This document shows positions 51,712 through 60,342 of a DNA stretch of 64,000 nucleotides, piece by piece. Where the stretch lies: NCBI GenBank assembly GCA_942493365.1, contig OW818697.1, positions 620,001 through 684,000 on the forward strand, in the 5' to 3' direction. Source of the stretch: UBA8949 sp942493365. Lineage in GTDB: Bacteria; Bacillota; Clostridia; Saccharofermentanales; UBA5734. The first letter of the stretch is position 1; the number at the start of each line of letters is the position of its first letter. Below the pieces are notes generated by a model. That model saw only the letters and a program-made list of their open reading frames with translations, made no database searches and was not told the origin of the DNA. The position numbers and the translations under genes are program-made.

Positions 51712-52347
51712 ATGAACAAGGACAACGTATTCGTTTTTGACCACCCGCTGATTCAGCACAAGATTTCGTTGATGAGGGACAAGCGGACAACCACCAAGGA
51801 GTTTCGCGAATTAGTCTCCGAGGTGGCCATGCTGATGGCCTATGAAGTTACCCGCGAATTGCCGCTCAAAGAAGTTGAAATAGAAACACCGATCGCCATA
51901 GCCAAAACCAAGGTGCTGGCGGGCAAAAAACTGGCGCTGGTGCCCATTCTGCGCGCCGGGCTCGGCATGGTCGATGGCATGCTCAATCTGCTGCCGATGG
52001 CCAAAGTTGGCCACATCGGGCTTTTCCGCGACCCTCAGACCCTGGAACCCGTCGAGTATTACTGCAAACTGCCTGACGACGCCAGCGAACGCGAAATCGT
52101 CATTCTAGATCCCATGCTGGCCACCGGCGGCTCGGCCTCAGCCGCGGTCAATTTTCTCAAAAACCGGGGCATCATGAACATCAAATTTGTCTGCCTGATT
52201 GCCGCACCGGAGGGCATTGAGCGCTTGCACCACGATCACCCCGACGTGCCGATTTTCTGTGCAGCCAAGGACCTGCGTCTTAACGACCACGCCTACATTG
52301 TGCCGGGACTCGGCGATGCCGGCGATCGACTGTTTGGGACAAAGTAG
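51712..52347 (+). CDS. upp: Uracil phosphoribosyltransferase
   Basis: 211 residues. It makes UMP from uracil and PRPP in salvage. PILRAGLGMVDGMLNLLP and the PRPP loop VILDPMLATGGSASAAV are diagnostic; the C-terminal DLRLNDHAYIVPGLGDAGDRLFG contains the uracil-binding part. AGGAGG precedes the ATG. Follows rpiB and precedes the atp operon. Confidence 0.96.
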   Translation: MNKDNVFVFDHPLIQHKISLMRDKRTTTKEFRELVSEVAMLMAYEVTRELPLKEVEIETPIAIAKTKVLAGKKLALVPILRAGLGMVDGMLNLLPMAKVGHIGLFRDPQTLEPVEYYCKLPDDASEREIVILDPMLATGGSASAAVNFLKNRGIMNIKFVCLIAAPEGIERLHHDHPDVPIFCAAKDLRLNDHAYIVPGLGDAGDRLFGTK

Positions 52348-52364
52348 TGAAACAGCAAAATCGG

Positions 52365-52455
52365 TTTGTTATTGTAACAAAAAGCGCTTGCAATACCAAG
52401 TTGATGAGAGTATTGTATTTCAAGTAGCGATGGAGTCCGGAAGTGCACCTTCCGG
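52365..52455 (+). promoter_or_regulatory. Promoter and hairpins in the upp-atpB gap
   Basis: A 7-bp palindrome (52365-52371 with 52375-52381; TTTGTTA/TAACAAA) lies just ahead of a probable promoter TTGCAA (52388-52393), 17 bases, TATTGT (52411-52416). A GC-rich hairpin, CCGGAAG (52437-52443) with CTTCCGG (52449-52455), lies in the atpB leader and is followed only by GCTTTAATATTT, so it is at best a weak terminator or attenuator. Confidence 0.45.
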
Positions 52456-52488
52456 GCTTTAATATTTGGAACAGCACGGTGAAGCAGT

Positions 52489-53301
52489 ATGGAATGGTTA
52501 AGTGAATTTTTCACAGCCTTCGGAGAAAAGTTTGTTGAAGAATTGGGCGTCGGAGATATCGGCACCGAAATTGTGCATGCGATCTCTCCGAAAACCATCT
52601 TTTCGTTTGATCTTGCCGGCTACACTGTCCTGATCACCGACGCCATCCTGGCTGCTTGGATTGTCATGCTGGTCATCTTCGCCCTGGCCTTATGGCTGGG
52701 CCACAAACCGCAGCGCTTGCCGACGACCAAACGTCAGCTTGTCGCTGAGAGCCTGATCAGCCTGATGATGAAACTGTGCCAAAACTCCAACATGACCTAT
52801 GATCAGTCGGAGAAGGTTGTGCCCTATGTTGGGACGATTGCCATTTTCATCGGCCTGACCAATTTGTCAGCCATGTTTAAAATACCGCCGCCGGCGAAAA
52901 ACCCGGCCTTTCCGATCGCGCTGGCTCTTTTCACCATTTGCTACGTAATCGGCATGTCGATTCGTTTCGTTGGCCTGAAAGGCTTCTGGAACTCGTTGAT
53001 TTATCCCAAGGCCATGCTGCTGCCCTTCAAAATCCTTGACTATTTCATCAAACCGATTTCGCTGTCGCTTCGACTGTTCGGCAATATTTTCGGTGCCTTC
53101 ATCTTGATGGAATTCATCTACATCGTCATTCCGGTTATTCTGCCCGGACTGGTTGGCCTCTGGTTTGATTTGGCTGACGGCATTTTGCAGGGTGTTATCT
53201 TTACCTATCTGACCATCAATTACATCAGCGAAGTCATTGAGGGCGCACACATGGCGCACGAGGCCAAACACGAGGCCGACTTCATCGCCGTTGCCCATTA
53301 A
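52489..53301 (+). CDS. atpB: F-type ATP synthase subunit a
   Basis: 270 residues, five to six membrane helices. The conserved helix SLRLFGNIFGAFILMEFIYIVIP contains the essential Arg next to the c-ring; ITFYLTINYISEV-like sequence (VIFTYLTINYISEVIEGAHM) is the last helix. It forms the half-channels for ions in the Fo sector. First gene of an operon ordered a, c, b, alpha, gamma, beta, epsilon. No atpI gene precedes it. Confidence 0.94.
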   Translation: MEWLSEFFTAFGEKFVEELGVGDIGTEIVHAISPKTIFSFDLAGYTVLITDAILAAWIVMLVIFALALWLGHKPQRLPTTKRQLVAESLISLMMKLCQNSNMTYDQSEKVVPYVGTIAIFIGLTNLSAMFKIPPPAKNPAFPIALALFTICYVIGMSIRFVGLKGFWNSLIYPKAMLLPFKILDYFIKPISLSLRLFGNIFGAFILMEFIYIVIPVILPGLVGLWFDLADGILQGVIFTYLTINYISEVIEGAHMAHEAKHEADFIAVAH

Positions 53302-53363
53302 TGTTTAGCATAATTGAGACGTAAAATACTAAGTAACGACGAACTAACTAGGAGGAAAACACA

Positions 53364-53594
53364 ATGGACAGAGGATTAATCGCACTGGGAGCTGCATTGG
53401 CCATCGGACTCGCCTCATTCGGCGCAGCCATCAGCATCGGCATCGCCTCGGCAAAAGCTTTTGACGCGACCGCGCGTCAACCTGAAATTGCCGGCAAAAT
53501 TCAAGCCGTTCTGATGACGTCGATCGTCTTTATCGAAGCAACGGCCATCTACGCCCTGGTTGTCAGCATGCTGCTGATCTTCGCGTTCAAATAA
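53364..53594 (+). CDS. atpE: F-type ATP synthase subunit c
   Basis: 76 residues, two membrane helices around the polar loop ARQPE. Ion-binding carboxylate Glu58 (SIVFIEATAIYALV). The Na+ signature of Ilyobacter-type c rings needs Gln near the first helix and Ser after the Glu; here Ile27 and Ala59 occupy those positions by my alignment, so proton coupling is more likely (inference). AGGAGG precedes the ATG. Confidence 0.95.
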   Translation: MDRGLIALGAALAIGLASFGAAISIGIASAKAFDATARQPEIAGKIQAVLMTSIVFIEATAIYALVVSMLLIFAFK

Positions 53595-53637
53595 GGCTCT
53601 ATGCTGAACATCGCGCGGATTGAAGTGAGGGATTGAT

Positions 53638-54186
53638 ATGTTTGAACCTGAAGCAGTAGCTGGTTATGCAGTAACAGCAGTTTTAACCATTATAAATTTG
53701 CTGGTGACTTACTTTGTCTTGAAACGCTTTTTGTTCAAGCCGATCCTGAAAGTTCTGAAAAAACGCAGAACCGAAGTCGAGACCGAACTGACCAAAGCCG
53801 AAGAGACGCTGACCGATGCCGAAGCCAAGCTGGCTGCTGCCAACACACGCCTGGATAATTCCAATCGTGAAGCGGCGGAAATTGTCACGAACGCCCGCAG
53901 CCAGGCTGAGATGCAAGGTGACAGTATTATCACGGGAGCCAAGCAAGAAGCTGCCGGTATGCTGACGCGAGCCGACTCCGAAGTCGCCCGTCTGCGCGTG
54001 ACCATGCTCAACGAAGTGCGCGACGAGGTCGCCGATCTGTCGGTGGCCATCGCGTCCAAAGTCATCGGGCATGCCCTGGATGACAAACGCCAAAAAGAAT
54101 TGGTCAACAAATTATTGGATGAGGAAATGCAGACGACCCTGGCCAAGGCCAACGGAAGTCAAAGCGAGGTGAATCAACATGCCTGA
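53638..54186 (+). CDS. atpF: F-type ATP synthase subunit b
   Basis: 182 residues. N-terminal membrane helix (AVTAVLTIINLLVTYFVLKRFLF), then a long charged coiled coil (EVETELTKAEETLTDAEAKLAAANTRLD...), and a C-terminal SVAIASKVIGHALDDKRQKELVNKLLDE, the part that normally contacts delta. It forms the peripheral stalk. No delta sequence is attached here, unlike the b-delta fusion of mycobacteria. Overlaps the next gene by eight bases. Confidence 0.94.
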   Translation: MFEPEAVAGYAVTAVLTIINLLVTYFVLKRFLFKPILKVLKKRRTEVETELTKAEETLTDAEAKLAAANTRLDNSNREAAEIVTNARSQAEMQGDSIITGAKQEAAGMLTRADSEVARLRVTMLNEVRDEVADLSVAIASKVIGHALDDKRQKELVNKLLDEEMQTTLAKANGSQSEVNQHA

Positions 54187-56110
54187 TGCGACCTTCCGGG
54201 ATATCCGCATCGTCGCTTCAGTCGAGCTGGATTCCGAAAAAGGAAAAAATATCGCCCAACGTTTTGCCGAACATTTCGGCATCAAGGACTACACAGTACA
54301 CACGGAGATCGACGAGTCCCTGATCGGCGGCATGGTCATTTTTGCCGGCGGATTCCGCTACGACTATAGCATCAAAGGCCAGCTGAGCCGAATTGTCAAC
54401 AAACTGAAATCGCAAAAGTCGATCGGTGTTGATGACGAGGAATTCAAGACTGACAACAACGAACGCATCAAGGACAGCCTCACCGACGCGCTGGATCTTT
54501 TCGACGAAATTCCCATGGCGCCCGATGGTCATGATATTTTCTGGGACGCTGAAGCCGTGCCGATCACCGATGAAGAAGCGGCTTCTCATGCCATGGTTGA
54601 TCACCTGCGCGAATCGCTGGAAAACTACACCAACAGCTCCACCATCGACGAAGTCGGCATGGTTCTCAGCATCAGCGACGGCGTTGCCTATGTCAACGGC
54701 ATCGAAAACTGCCGCAACAGTGAGTTGATCATGTTCACCCGCGAGTCCTACGGTATTGCCATGAACCTGGAAGAAGGCCGCGTCGGCGTTGTCCTGCTGC
54801 AAAACGATGACAGCATCCGTCAGGGCATGATCTGCAAGCGCACCGGCATGACCATCAGTGTCCCAGCCGGGCGGGCGATGATGGGCCGCGTGGTCGATGC
54901 GCTTGGCGCGCCGATTGACGGGCTGGGTCAGATCATGACCAAAAGCCGGCGCCCAATCGAATTTCAAGCCCCGGGCATCATCGACCGCCAGCCGGTCAAT
55001 CAGTCCATGCACACCGGCATCACGGCCATCGACGCCATGACGCCGATTGGCCGCGGTCAGCGCGAGTTGATTATCGGTGACCGCCAGACCGGCAAAACCG
55101 CCATCGCGATCGATGCCATATTAAACCAAAAGGGTAAAAATGTTTATTGCGTCTACGTCGCCATCGGACAGAAAATGTCGACGGTTGCCAACGTGGTCAA
55201 CATTTTACAGAACAAGGGCGCCATGGAATACACCACCGTGGTGGTTGCCAGTGCCAGCGCCTCGGCATCGCTGCAATACATTGCGCCTTACGCCGGCTGC
55301 GCGATGGCCGAAGAGCTGATGTACAATGAAAAGGCCGACTGCCTGATCGTCTACGACGACCTGACCAAGCACGCGCAGGCCTACCGTGCCATCTCGCTGC
55401 TGCTGCGTCGTCCGCCGGGCCGCGAAGCCTATCCGGGCGATGTTTTCTACCTGCATTCACGGCTGCTGGAGCGCGCTGCCCGCCTCAGCAACGAACTCGG
55501 CGGCGGTTCGATTACCGCCCTTCCGATCGTTGAGACCCAGAGCGGCGATATTTCAGCCTATATTCCGACTAATGTCATCTCGATTACCGACGGCCAGATT
55601 TATCTGGAAACCGAGCTCTTCTTCTCGGGACAGCGCCCGGCCATCAACGTCGGTCTTTCGGTTTCCCGCGTCGGCGGCGCAGCCCAGATCAAGGCTATGA
55701 AAAAGGTCGGCGGCCCGTTGCGCATCAACCTGGCTCAGTTCCGTGAGCTGGCATCTTTCTCGCAGTTTGGATCGGAACTCGACCCCGAAACCCAATCCCA
55801 GCTCAACAAGGGTGTCCGGCTGACTGAAGTTTTGAAGCAGCCCCAATATTCACCGCTGGCTGTTGAGGAACAGGTCATCATGCTGTATCTGGCCAACAAA
55901 GGAGTTCTGACCTCACTAGACAAAGAAGACGTACAGGATTTCCTGAAAGATTTGATCCTGGACATGCGCACCCGTATGCCTGCCGTTTTGGAGGAGATCG
56001 CATCTTCCGGGCTGTTTGCCGATGAAACGGCTACGGCGATCGACGAAGAAGTCAAGACTTATCTGACCCGCTGGAAGGCCGAGCACGAGGATTATGGAAC
56101 AACTGTCTGA
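54179..56110 (+). CDS. atpA: F-type ATP synthase alpha subunit with an N-terminal delta-like domain
   Basis: 643 residues against about 502-513 for AtpA. ATG 54179 has AGCGAGGTGA upstream. Residues about 7-78 resemble the delta (AtpH) C-terminal domain: IRIVASVELDSEKGKNIAQR, then DESLIGGMVIFAGGFRYDYS followed by IKGQLSRIVNKL, matching the DxSLIGGxxxxxGxxxxDxSxxxQLxxL pattern. An acidic linker covers about 79-138. The alpha body starts near Met139 (54593, no ribosome site) and is complete: VLSISDGVAYVNG, GRGQRELIIGDRQTGKTAIA (Walker A), LLLRRPPGREAYPGDVFYLH, VSRVGGAAQ (Arg finger). No separate atpH lies between atpF and this gene. Overlaps atpG by 17 bases. Confidence 0.92.
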   Translation: MPDATFRDIRIVASVELDSEKGKNIAQRFAEHFGIKDYTVHTEIDESLIGGMVIFAGGFRYDYSIKGQLSRIVNKLKSQKSIGVDDEEFKTDNNERIKDSLTDALDLFDEIPMAPDGHDIFWDAEAVPITDEEAASHAMVDHLRESLENYTNSSTIDEVGMVLSISDGVAYVNGIENCRNSELIMFTRESYGIAMNLEEGRVGVVLLQNDDSIRQGMICKRTGMTISVPAGRAMMGRVVDALGAPIDGLGQIMTKSRRPIEFQAPGIIDRQPVNQSMHTGITAIDAMTPIGRGQRELIIGDRQTGKTAIAIDAILNQKGKNVYCVYVAIGQKMSTVANVVNILQNKGAMEYTTVVVASASASASLQYIAPYAGCAMAEELMYNEKADCLIVYDDLTKHAQAYRAISLLLRRPPGREAYPGDVFYLHSRLLERAARLSNELGGGSITALPIVETQSGDISAYIPTNVISITDGQIYLETELFFSGQRPAINVGLSVSRVGGAAQIKAMKKVGGPLRINLAQFRELASFSQFGSELDPETQSQLNKGVRLTEVLKQPQYSPLAVEEQVIMLYLANKGVLTSLDKEDVQDFLKDLILDMRTRMPAVLEEIASSGLFADETATAIDEEVKTYLTRWKAEHEDYGTTV

Positions 56111-57056
56111 AATTAAAAAGCATATCAACAGCATCAAGGACATCAAACAGATGACCCATGCGATGCAATTGATCAGCGCGGTCAAAATGCGCCGAGCACG
56201 CAGTCAGCTGGAAAAAACCATGCCGTTTTTCGCGTCCTGCGCCGAAACCATGGTTGAACTCCGCGACGCTGGCGAGTATATCAACAACCCCTTCTTCCAG
56301 TTGCGCACCAAAAAACATGGCGAAACATGGAAAATCGGCTACTTTATCCTGACCGGCGAACAAGGTCTGGCCGGCGCGTACAACATGAACGTGCTGTCGA
56401 CGGCGGAAAAGCACATCCGTTTCAAGGTTTTTGACAACGTCCGCAAAGGCCTCAAAACCACCACCAAATTGTTTGTCGCCGGCAAGATCGGCAAAGAACG
56501 TTTGGCCCGCGAAGGTTTTGATGTCGTCGCCGATTTTCAATACCCGATCAGCGAACCGACCTTTTACCGCGCTCGCGAAATCTCCGACTATATTCAGGAT
56601 CTCTACGAGACCGAACAACTTGATCTGATCTACTTCATCTACACCCAGATGGAGTCAGCGATATCGATGAAACCGGTTGTCACCCGAATCTTGCCGGTCA
56701 ATCCAACAGGGCTGGAGAAGATCGTACCCGAAAAATATCGGGTCGAACATGGACTGGCCGGATCCGGTGGGATTGATTATCTGCCGTCGGTCGAAGACGT
56801 GATCAGTTATTTGATCAACACCTATTTGAACGGCATGGTATACGGCGTTCTGACCGAAGCCTTTGCCAGCGAGCAGACCGCCCGCATGACAGCGATGGAC
56901 AACGCGACCGAAAACGCCGACGACATGCTGCAAATGCTGACCCTAAAAAGCAACCAGGCCCGCCAGGCCAAAATTACCAATGAACTTTCCGAAATCGTCG
57001 GCGGTGCCGAGGTGCTGTCAACACAATCAGCCCAAAAAAAAGCGAGAGGTGAATAA
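56094..57056 (+). CDS. atpG: F-type ATP synthase gamma subunit
   Basis: 320 residues, about 35 longer than usual (about 286). The N-terminal helix EIKKHINSIKDIKQMTHAMQLISAVKMRRA and C-terminal helix SEQTARMTAMDNATENADDML form the central shaft; GYFILTGEQGLAGAYNMNV matches the conserved TSDRGLCGGLN region. The extra length lies in the middle Rossmann-like part. It rotates inside alpha3beta3. Start inside the end of atpA. Confidence 0.92.
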   Translation: MEQLSEIKKHINSIKDIKQMTHAMQLISAVKMRRARSQLEKTMPFFASCAETMVELRDAGEYINNPFFQLRTKKHGETWKIGYFILTGEQGLAGAYNMNVLSTAEKHIRFKVFDNVRKGLKTTTKLFVAGKIGKERLAREGFDVVADFQYPISEPTFYRAREISDYIQDLYETEQLDLIYFIYTQMESAISMKPVVTRILPVNPTGLEKIVPEKYRVEHGLAGSGGIDYLPSVEDVISYLINTYLNGMVYGVLTEAFASEQTARMTAMDNATENADDMLQMLTLKSNQARQAKITNELSEIVGGAEVLSTQSAQKKARGE

Positions 57057-57061
57057 ACCGC

Positions 57062-58450
57062 ATGGCTATAGGATATGTAACTCAAATCATCGGCCCGGTG
57101 CTGGACATCCAGTTTGCTGAAAACGAACTGCCCGCAATCAACGAGGCCATCAACATCATGAACGGCGCTGAAACGGTCTGCGCCGAGGTCATGCAGCAGC
57201 GCGGCAGCGGTATGGTGCGTTGCGTGTCTTTCTCACCAACCGAAGGCATGGTGCGCGGTTCTGAAGCCGTTTCGACCGGCGCGCCGGTTACCGTTCCGGT
57301 CGGCGAAACCATCACGGGACGATTGTTCAACGTGCTGGGACAGGCGATCGACGATGGCGGTGATGTCATCGCGCGAGATTATTGGCCCATTCACCGACCA
57401 GCACCGTCATTCACCGATCAGTATCCGGAGTCCAAATTATTGGAAACCGGCATCAAGGTCATCGACTTGCTGGTGCCTTACAGCCGCGGCGGCAAGATCG
57501 GTCTTTTCGGCGGCGCAGGTGTTGGCAAAACCGTCCTGATCTTGGAGCTCATCCGCAACATCGCCAAGGAGCATGGCGGTTATTCCGTTTTTACCGGCGT
57601 CGGCGAGCGGTCTCGGGAAGGCAATGACCTCTGGAACGAAATGCGCGAATCAGGCGTTATTGACAAAACCGTTATGGTTTTCGGCCAGATGAATGAGACG
57701 GCCGGTGCCCGTATGCGCGCACCGCTGACCGGCCTGACCATGGCTGAATACTTCCGCGATGTGATGAACAAAGATGTTTTGTTGTTTATCGACAATATCT
57801 TCCGCTTCATCCAGGCCGGTTCCGAAATTTCGGCCCTCCTGGGTCGTATTCCTTCTGCCGTTGGGTACCAGCCGACCCTGGCCAATGAGGTCGGCGCTCT
57901 GCAGGAAAGAATCACTTCGACCCGTAAAGGCTCGATCACCTCCATCCAAGCGGTCTATGTGCCGGCCGATGACCTGACCGACCCGGCGCCGGCCACCACC
58001 TTTGCACATCTTGACGCCATCACGGTTCTTTCCCGTTCGGTCGTTGAGCTGGGCATTTACCCGGCTGTTGATCCGCTGGAATCATCATCCCGAATCCTTT
58101 CGGAAGCTGTTTTGGGTGCCAATCATTACCGTGTTGCGCGCAAAGTTCAGGAAACATTGCAGCGCTACAAACAACTGCAGGATATCATCTCAATCCTCGG
58201 TATGGAGGAATTGAGCGACAATGATAAACTGATTGTCAACCGTGCCCGTAAAGTCCAGCGCTTCTTGTCACAGCCTTTCTTTGTTGCCGAATCATCCACG
58301 GGTTTCGAAGGCCGATATGTACCCGTTGATGAAACGGTCAAAGGCTTTGGCGAGATCATTGCTGGCGAACTCGATCACATTCCCGAGCAGCATTTCTTCA
58401 TGAAAGGTTCGATTGAGGATGTTTATCAAGCCTTCAAGGGCGCAAAATAG
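57062..58450 (+). CDS. atpD: F-type ATP synthase beta subunit
   Basis: 462 residues. Walker A GLFGGAGVGKTVLI, Walker B region KDVLLFIDNIFRFIQAGSE, catalytic Glu in GERSREGNDLW, and IPSAVGYQPTLANEVGALQERITST. The N-terminal barrel shows ITQIIGPVLDIQF. It carries the three catalytic sites. It lies five bases after atpG. Confidence 0.97.
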   Translation: MAIGYVTQIIGPVLDIQFAENELPAINEAINIMNGAETVCAEVMQQRGSGMVRCVSFSPTEGMVRGSEAVSTGAPVTVPVGETITGRLFNVLGQAIDDGGDVIARDYWPIHRPAPSFTDQYPESKLLETGIKVIDLLVPYSRGGKIGLFGGAGVGKTVLILELIRNIAKEHGGYSVFTGVGERSREGNDLWNEMRESGVIDKTVMVFGQMNETAGARMRAPLTGLTMAEYFRDVMNKDVLLFIDNIFRFIQAGSEISALLGRIPSAVGYQPTLANEVGALQERITSTRKGSITSIQAVYVPADDLTDPAPATTFAHLDAITVLSRSVVELGIYPAVDPLESSSRILSEAVLGANHYRVARKVQETLQRYKQLQDIISILGMEELSDNDKLIVNRARKVQRFLSQPFFVAESSTGFEGRYVPVDETVKGFGEIIAGELDHIPEQHFFMKGSIEDVYQAFKGAK

Positions 58451-58482
58451 AAATCCCCTTTCAAGGGAGAAGAGAGGTATTC

Positions 58483-58911
58483 ATGGCTGACAAAACCTTA
58501 TATGTCGAAATCGTGACGCCTTATGATATGTTTTTCGAAGGCCCGGTTGAAATGGTGGTTGTCACATGTAAAGATGGCGAAATTGGCGTGCTGCCGGGCC
58601 ATTCTCCCTTTGTAGCGGCGCTTGTGCCAGGCGAGGTTCGGCTTAAAATCGATGGTCAATGGAAGCCGGCAGTCGCCTCAAACGGCTACGCTGAAATCGG
58701 TCCTGAATTGACCATTATCGTGGTCAATGCCGCAGAATGGCCAGAACAGATTGATATCCATCGGGCCGAAAAGGCCTTGGCCCGGGCCGAAGCCCGTTTG
58801 CTGGATCCGGCAACGACACCGCAAGAAAAAATCCGTTCCAAACATGGTGCTTCCAGAGCCAAAGCCAGATTGAAAGTCGTCAAGAAATACATTCAAGACA
58901 GCCAACACTGA
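58483..58911 (+). CDS. atpC: F-type ATP synthase epsilon subunit
   Basis: 142 residues. N-terminal beta sandwich (LYVEIVTPYDMFFEGPVEMVVV, GEIGVLPGHSPFVAALVPGEVRL) and two C-terminal helices (IHRAEKALARAEARLLD, ASRAKARLKVVKKYIQ). It binds the foot of gamma and can inhibit hydrolysis. Last gene of the operon; its TGA abuts the end of the convergent FHA gene with no obvious terminator between. Confidence 0.94.
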   Translation: MADKTLYVEIVTPYDMFFEGPVEMVVVTCKDGEIGVLPGHSPFVAALVPGEVRLKIDGQWKPAVASNGYAEIGPELTIIVVNAAEWPEQIDIHRAEKALARAEARLLDPATTPQEKIRSKHGASRAKARLKVVKKYIQDSQH

Positions 58912-60138
58912 TCAGTCCACTTGAAAGTAAAATGAAAGGTCTGCAAACTCGAGTAAACATTGATCGGGTAGCAGGCTTTCTTCATTTTTGAGCAGTTTGC
59001 GGCCATCCAGACGCGTGCCATTGCGGGAACCTAAATCGATGATGAAGAATGATCCGGCTCGCCGTGTGATGCGTGCGTGCTGTCGGCCAATACCCTGCGA
59101 CGCCAGACATAAATCGCTTGATTTTTGGTCACGGCCGATGATGAATTCATCGATCAGAATAAATGCCCGCAGCCCTTCGTTTTCTTCCGGTGTGCCTGGT
59201 TTTCCCTGGGCCAGTATGGCCATTTTGAATTCAGCAGGATCGGCCGCCAAAAGGACGGTCTGGTTTTCAGCGGTTTCATTTTGCGCTTGGCCTTTTGCGT
59301 TGAGCCAAAGGAAAAATCGCTGGCTGTAACCTTTCAGCCTCTCATTCGCGCGGGTCAAGACGGACGGGTTTTTGATCAATCGCAGAAGATCAATGACAAG
59401 CAAACCCAGTAACAGCGGCAAAGTGAGCAGTCGATAATCAAAAGCCCAGTATGAGCTGGTCATCAAGCCGACCATCATTAATAACACGACAAGGAAATGA
59501 CCGACAATCAAAAGAGCTGACCCATGGCGGGCAATAGTCTGACGAACTTTGTAAAGCGTCTTATGACGTTCGCAGGCTGGCGATTCGGAGGGTGGCCCAT
59601 TGTACAGATGCTTGCGAAGTCCAGATAAACCACCTTGCGTATAGCAATCGCATAACGTTGCAATTTCGTCACCGGAAAAGGCGAATGCCTGTCCGATCGC
59701 CGTCAGCAGCGGCCGTAGATCGGCTCGCTGCTCGTCGCAGCGAATGGCCGGCCAAAAGGCCATCAATAACATGAACTCGTCCTTTGGCAGCTTTTTGACA
59801 AAAACACAGGCGGGATCAAGCAAAAACTGATCGGCCGAAAGCAGCGAGTCAGCAGCCTGACAGATGATATCCAGCAATTTCCGCAAAACCGCAACCCCAT
59901 AAGTTGGCGTCAGATTGGCAGCCTCAAAAGCCAAATCCAGCGATTGCAGACCGGTCGTATCGAGGCACAATTGCGGCCTGTCATCCCGAAGACGTAAATA
60001 GCATGGCAGCAATCCTTTGGGACGATTGCGCATCAGAAGGTTCAATTGAAACTGGATCAATCGATCCTGATCGGACAAAGGCCAAACCAACTGGCTGCTA
60101 TAGGGATTCGATTCCGCAAAAACGATGTTTCGATTCAT
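58912..60138 (-). CDS. FHA-domain protein with DUF6382-like N-terminus, Tad locus
   Basis: 408 residues from ATG 60138 (AGGTGAT upstream). Residues about 1-190 resemble the DUF6382 region common beside clostridial Tad genes. Two membrane helices follow near 205-255 (ALLIVGHFLVVLLMMVGLM, LLTLPLLLGLLVIDLLRL). The C-terminal FHA domain (about 330-408) has FIIGRDQKSSDLCL, GRQHARI and IDLGSRNGTRLDG, which bind phosphothreonine. It likely links Ser/Thr kinase signalling to pilus assembly (inference). Five bases after the pilin gene. Confidence 0.8.
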   Translation of the reverse strand: MNRNIVFAESNPYSSQLVWPLSDQDRLIQFQLNLLMRNRPKGLLPCYLRLRDDRPQLCLDTTGLQSLDLAFEAANLTPTYGVAVLRKLLDIICQAADSLLSADQFLLDPACVFVKKLPKDEFMLLMAFWPAIRCDEQRADLRPLLTAIGQAFAFSGDEIATLCDCYTQGGLSGLRKHLYNGPPSESPACERHKTLYKVRQTIARHGSALLIVGHFLVVLLMMVGLMTSSYWAFDYRLLTLPLLLGLLVIDLLRLIKNPSVLTRANERLKGYSQRFFLWLNAKGQAQNETAENQTVLLAADPAEFKMAILAQGKPGTPEENEGLRAFILIDEFIIGRDQKSSDLCLASQGIGRQHARITRRAGSFFIIDLGSRNGTRLDGRKLLKNEESLLPDQCLLEFADLSFYFQVD

Positions 60139-60143
60139 CGATA

Positions 60144-60329
60144 TCACCTGTCAGTCTCAATTTGATCGAGCGAGAGATCATCAATTGCATTTTGCTCATT
60201 GAAAACGATGCCCATCAAGTTTTTGGCGTAATCTGTGATGGATTGACGAAAAATTAAGGCGATCGTCAGCAGAACGGCAATAATGATGACAACTTCCAAC
60301 GTTCCAACACCTCTTTTTGAATACTTCAT
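60144..60329 (-). CDS. Flp1-family type IVb prepilin
   Basis: 61 residues. Prepilin peptidase site after Gly7 (KRG / VGTLE), with Glu at position +5 of the mature protein, then a hydrophobic stem (VVIIIAVLLTIALIF) and a short acidic tail. This is the major subunit of Tad/Flp pili. AGGAGG lies before the ATG. No prepilin peptidase (TadV) is in the window. Confidence 0.87.
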   Translation of the reverse strand: MKYSKRGVGTLEVVIIIAVLLTIALIFRQSITDYAKNLMGIVFNEQNAIDDLSLDQIETDR

Positions 60330-60342
60330 AAAAACCTCCTGA

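Noticed and set aside
53364..53594. Na+-coupled c subunit
   Set aside because: The residues needed besides Glu58 (Gln in helix 1 and Ser after the Glu) are replaced by Ile and Ala in my alignment.
54179..54593. Alpha-subunit extension as a frameshift or misassembly artefact
   Set aside because: The frame is continuous, begins with a good ribosome site, overlaps atpF by a natural 8 bases, and the extension resembles delta, which is otherwise missing.
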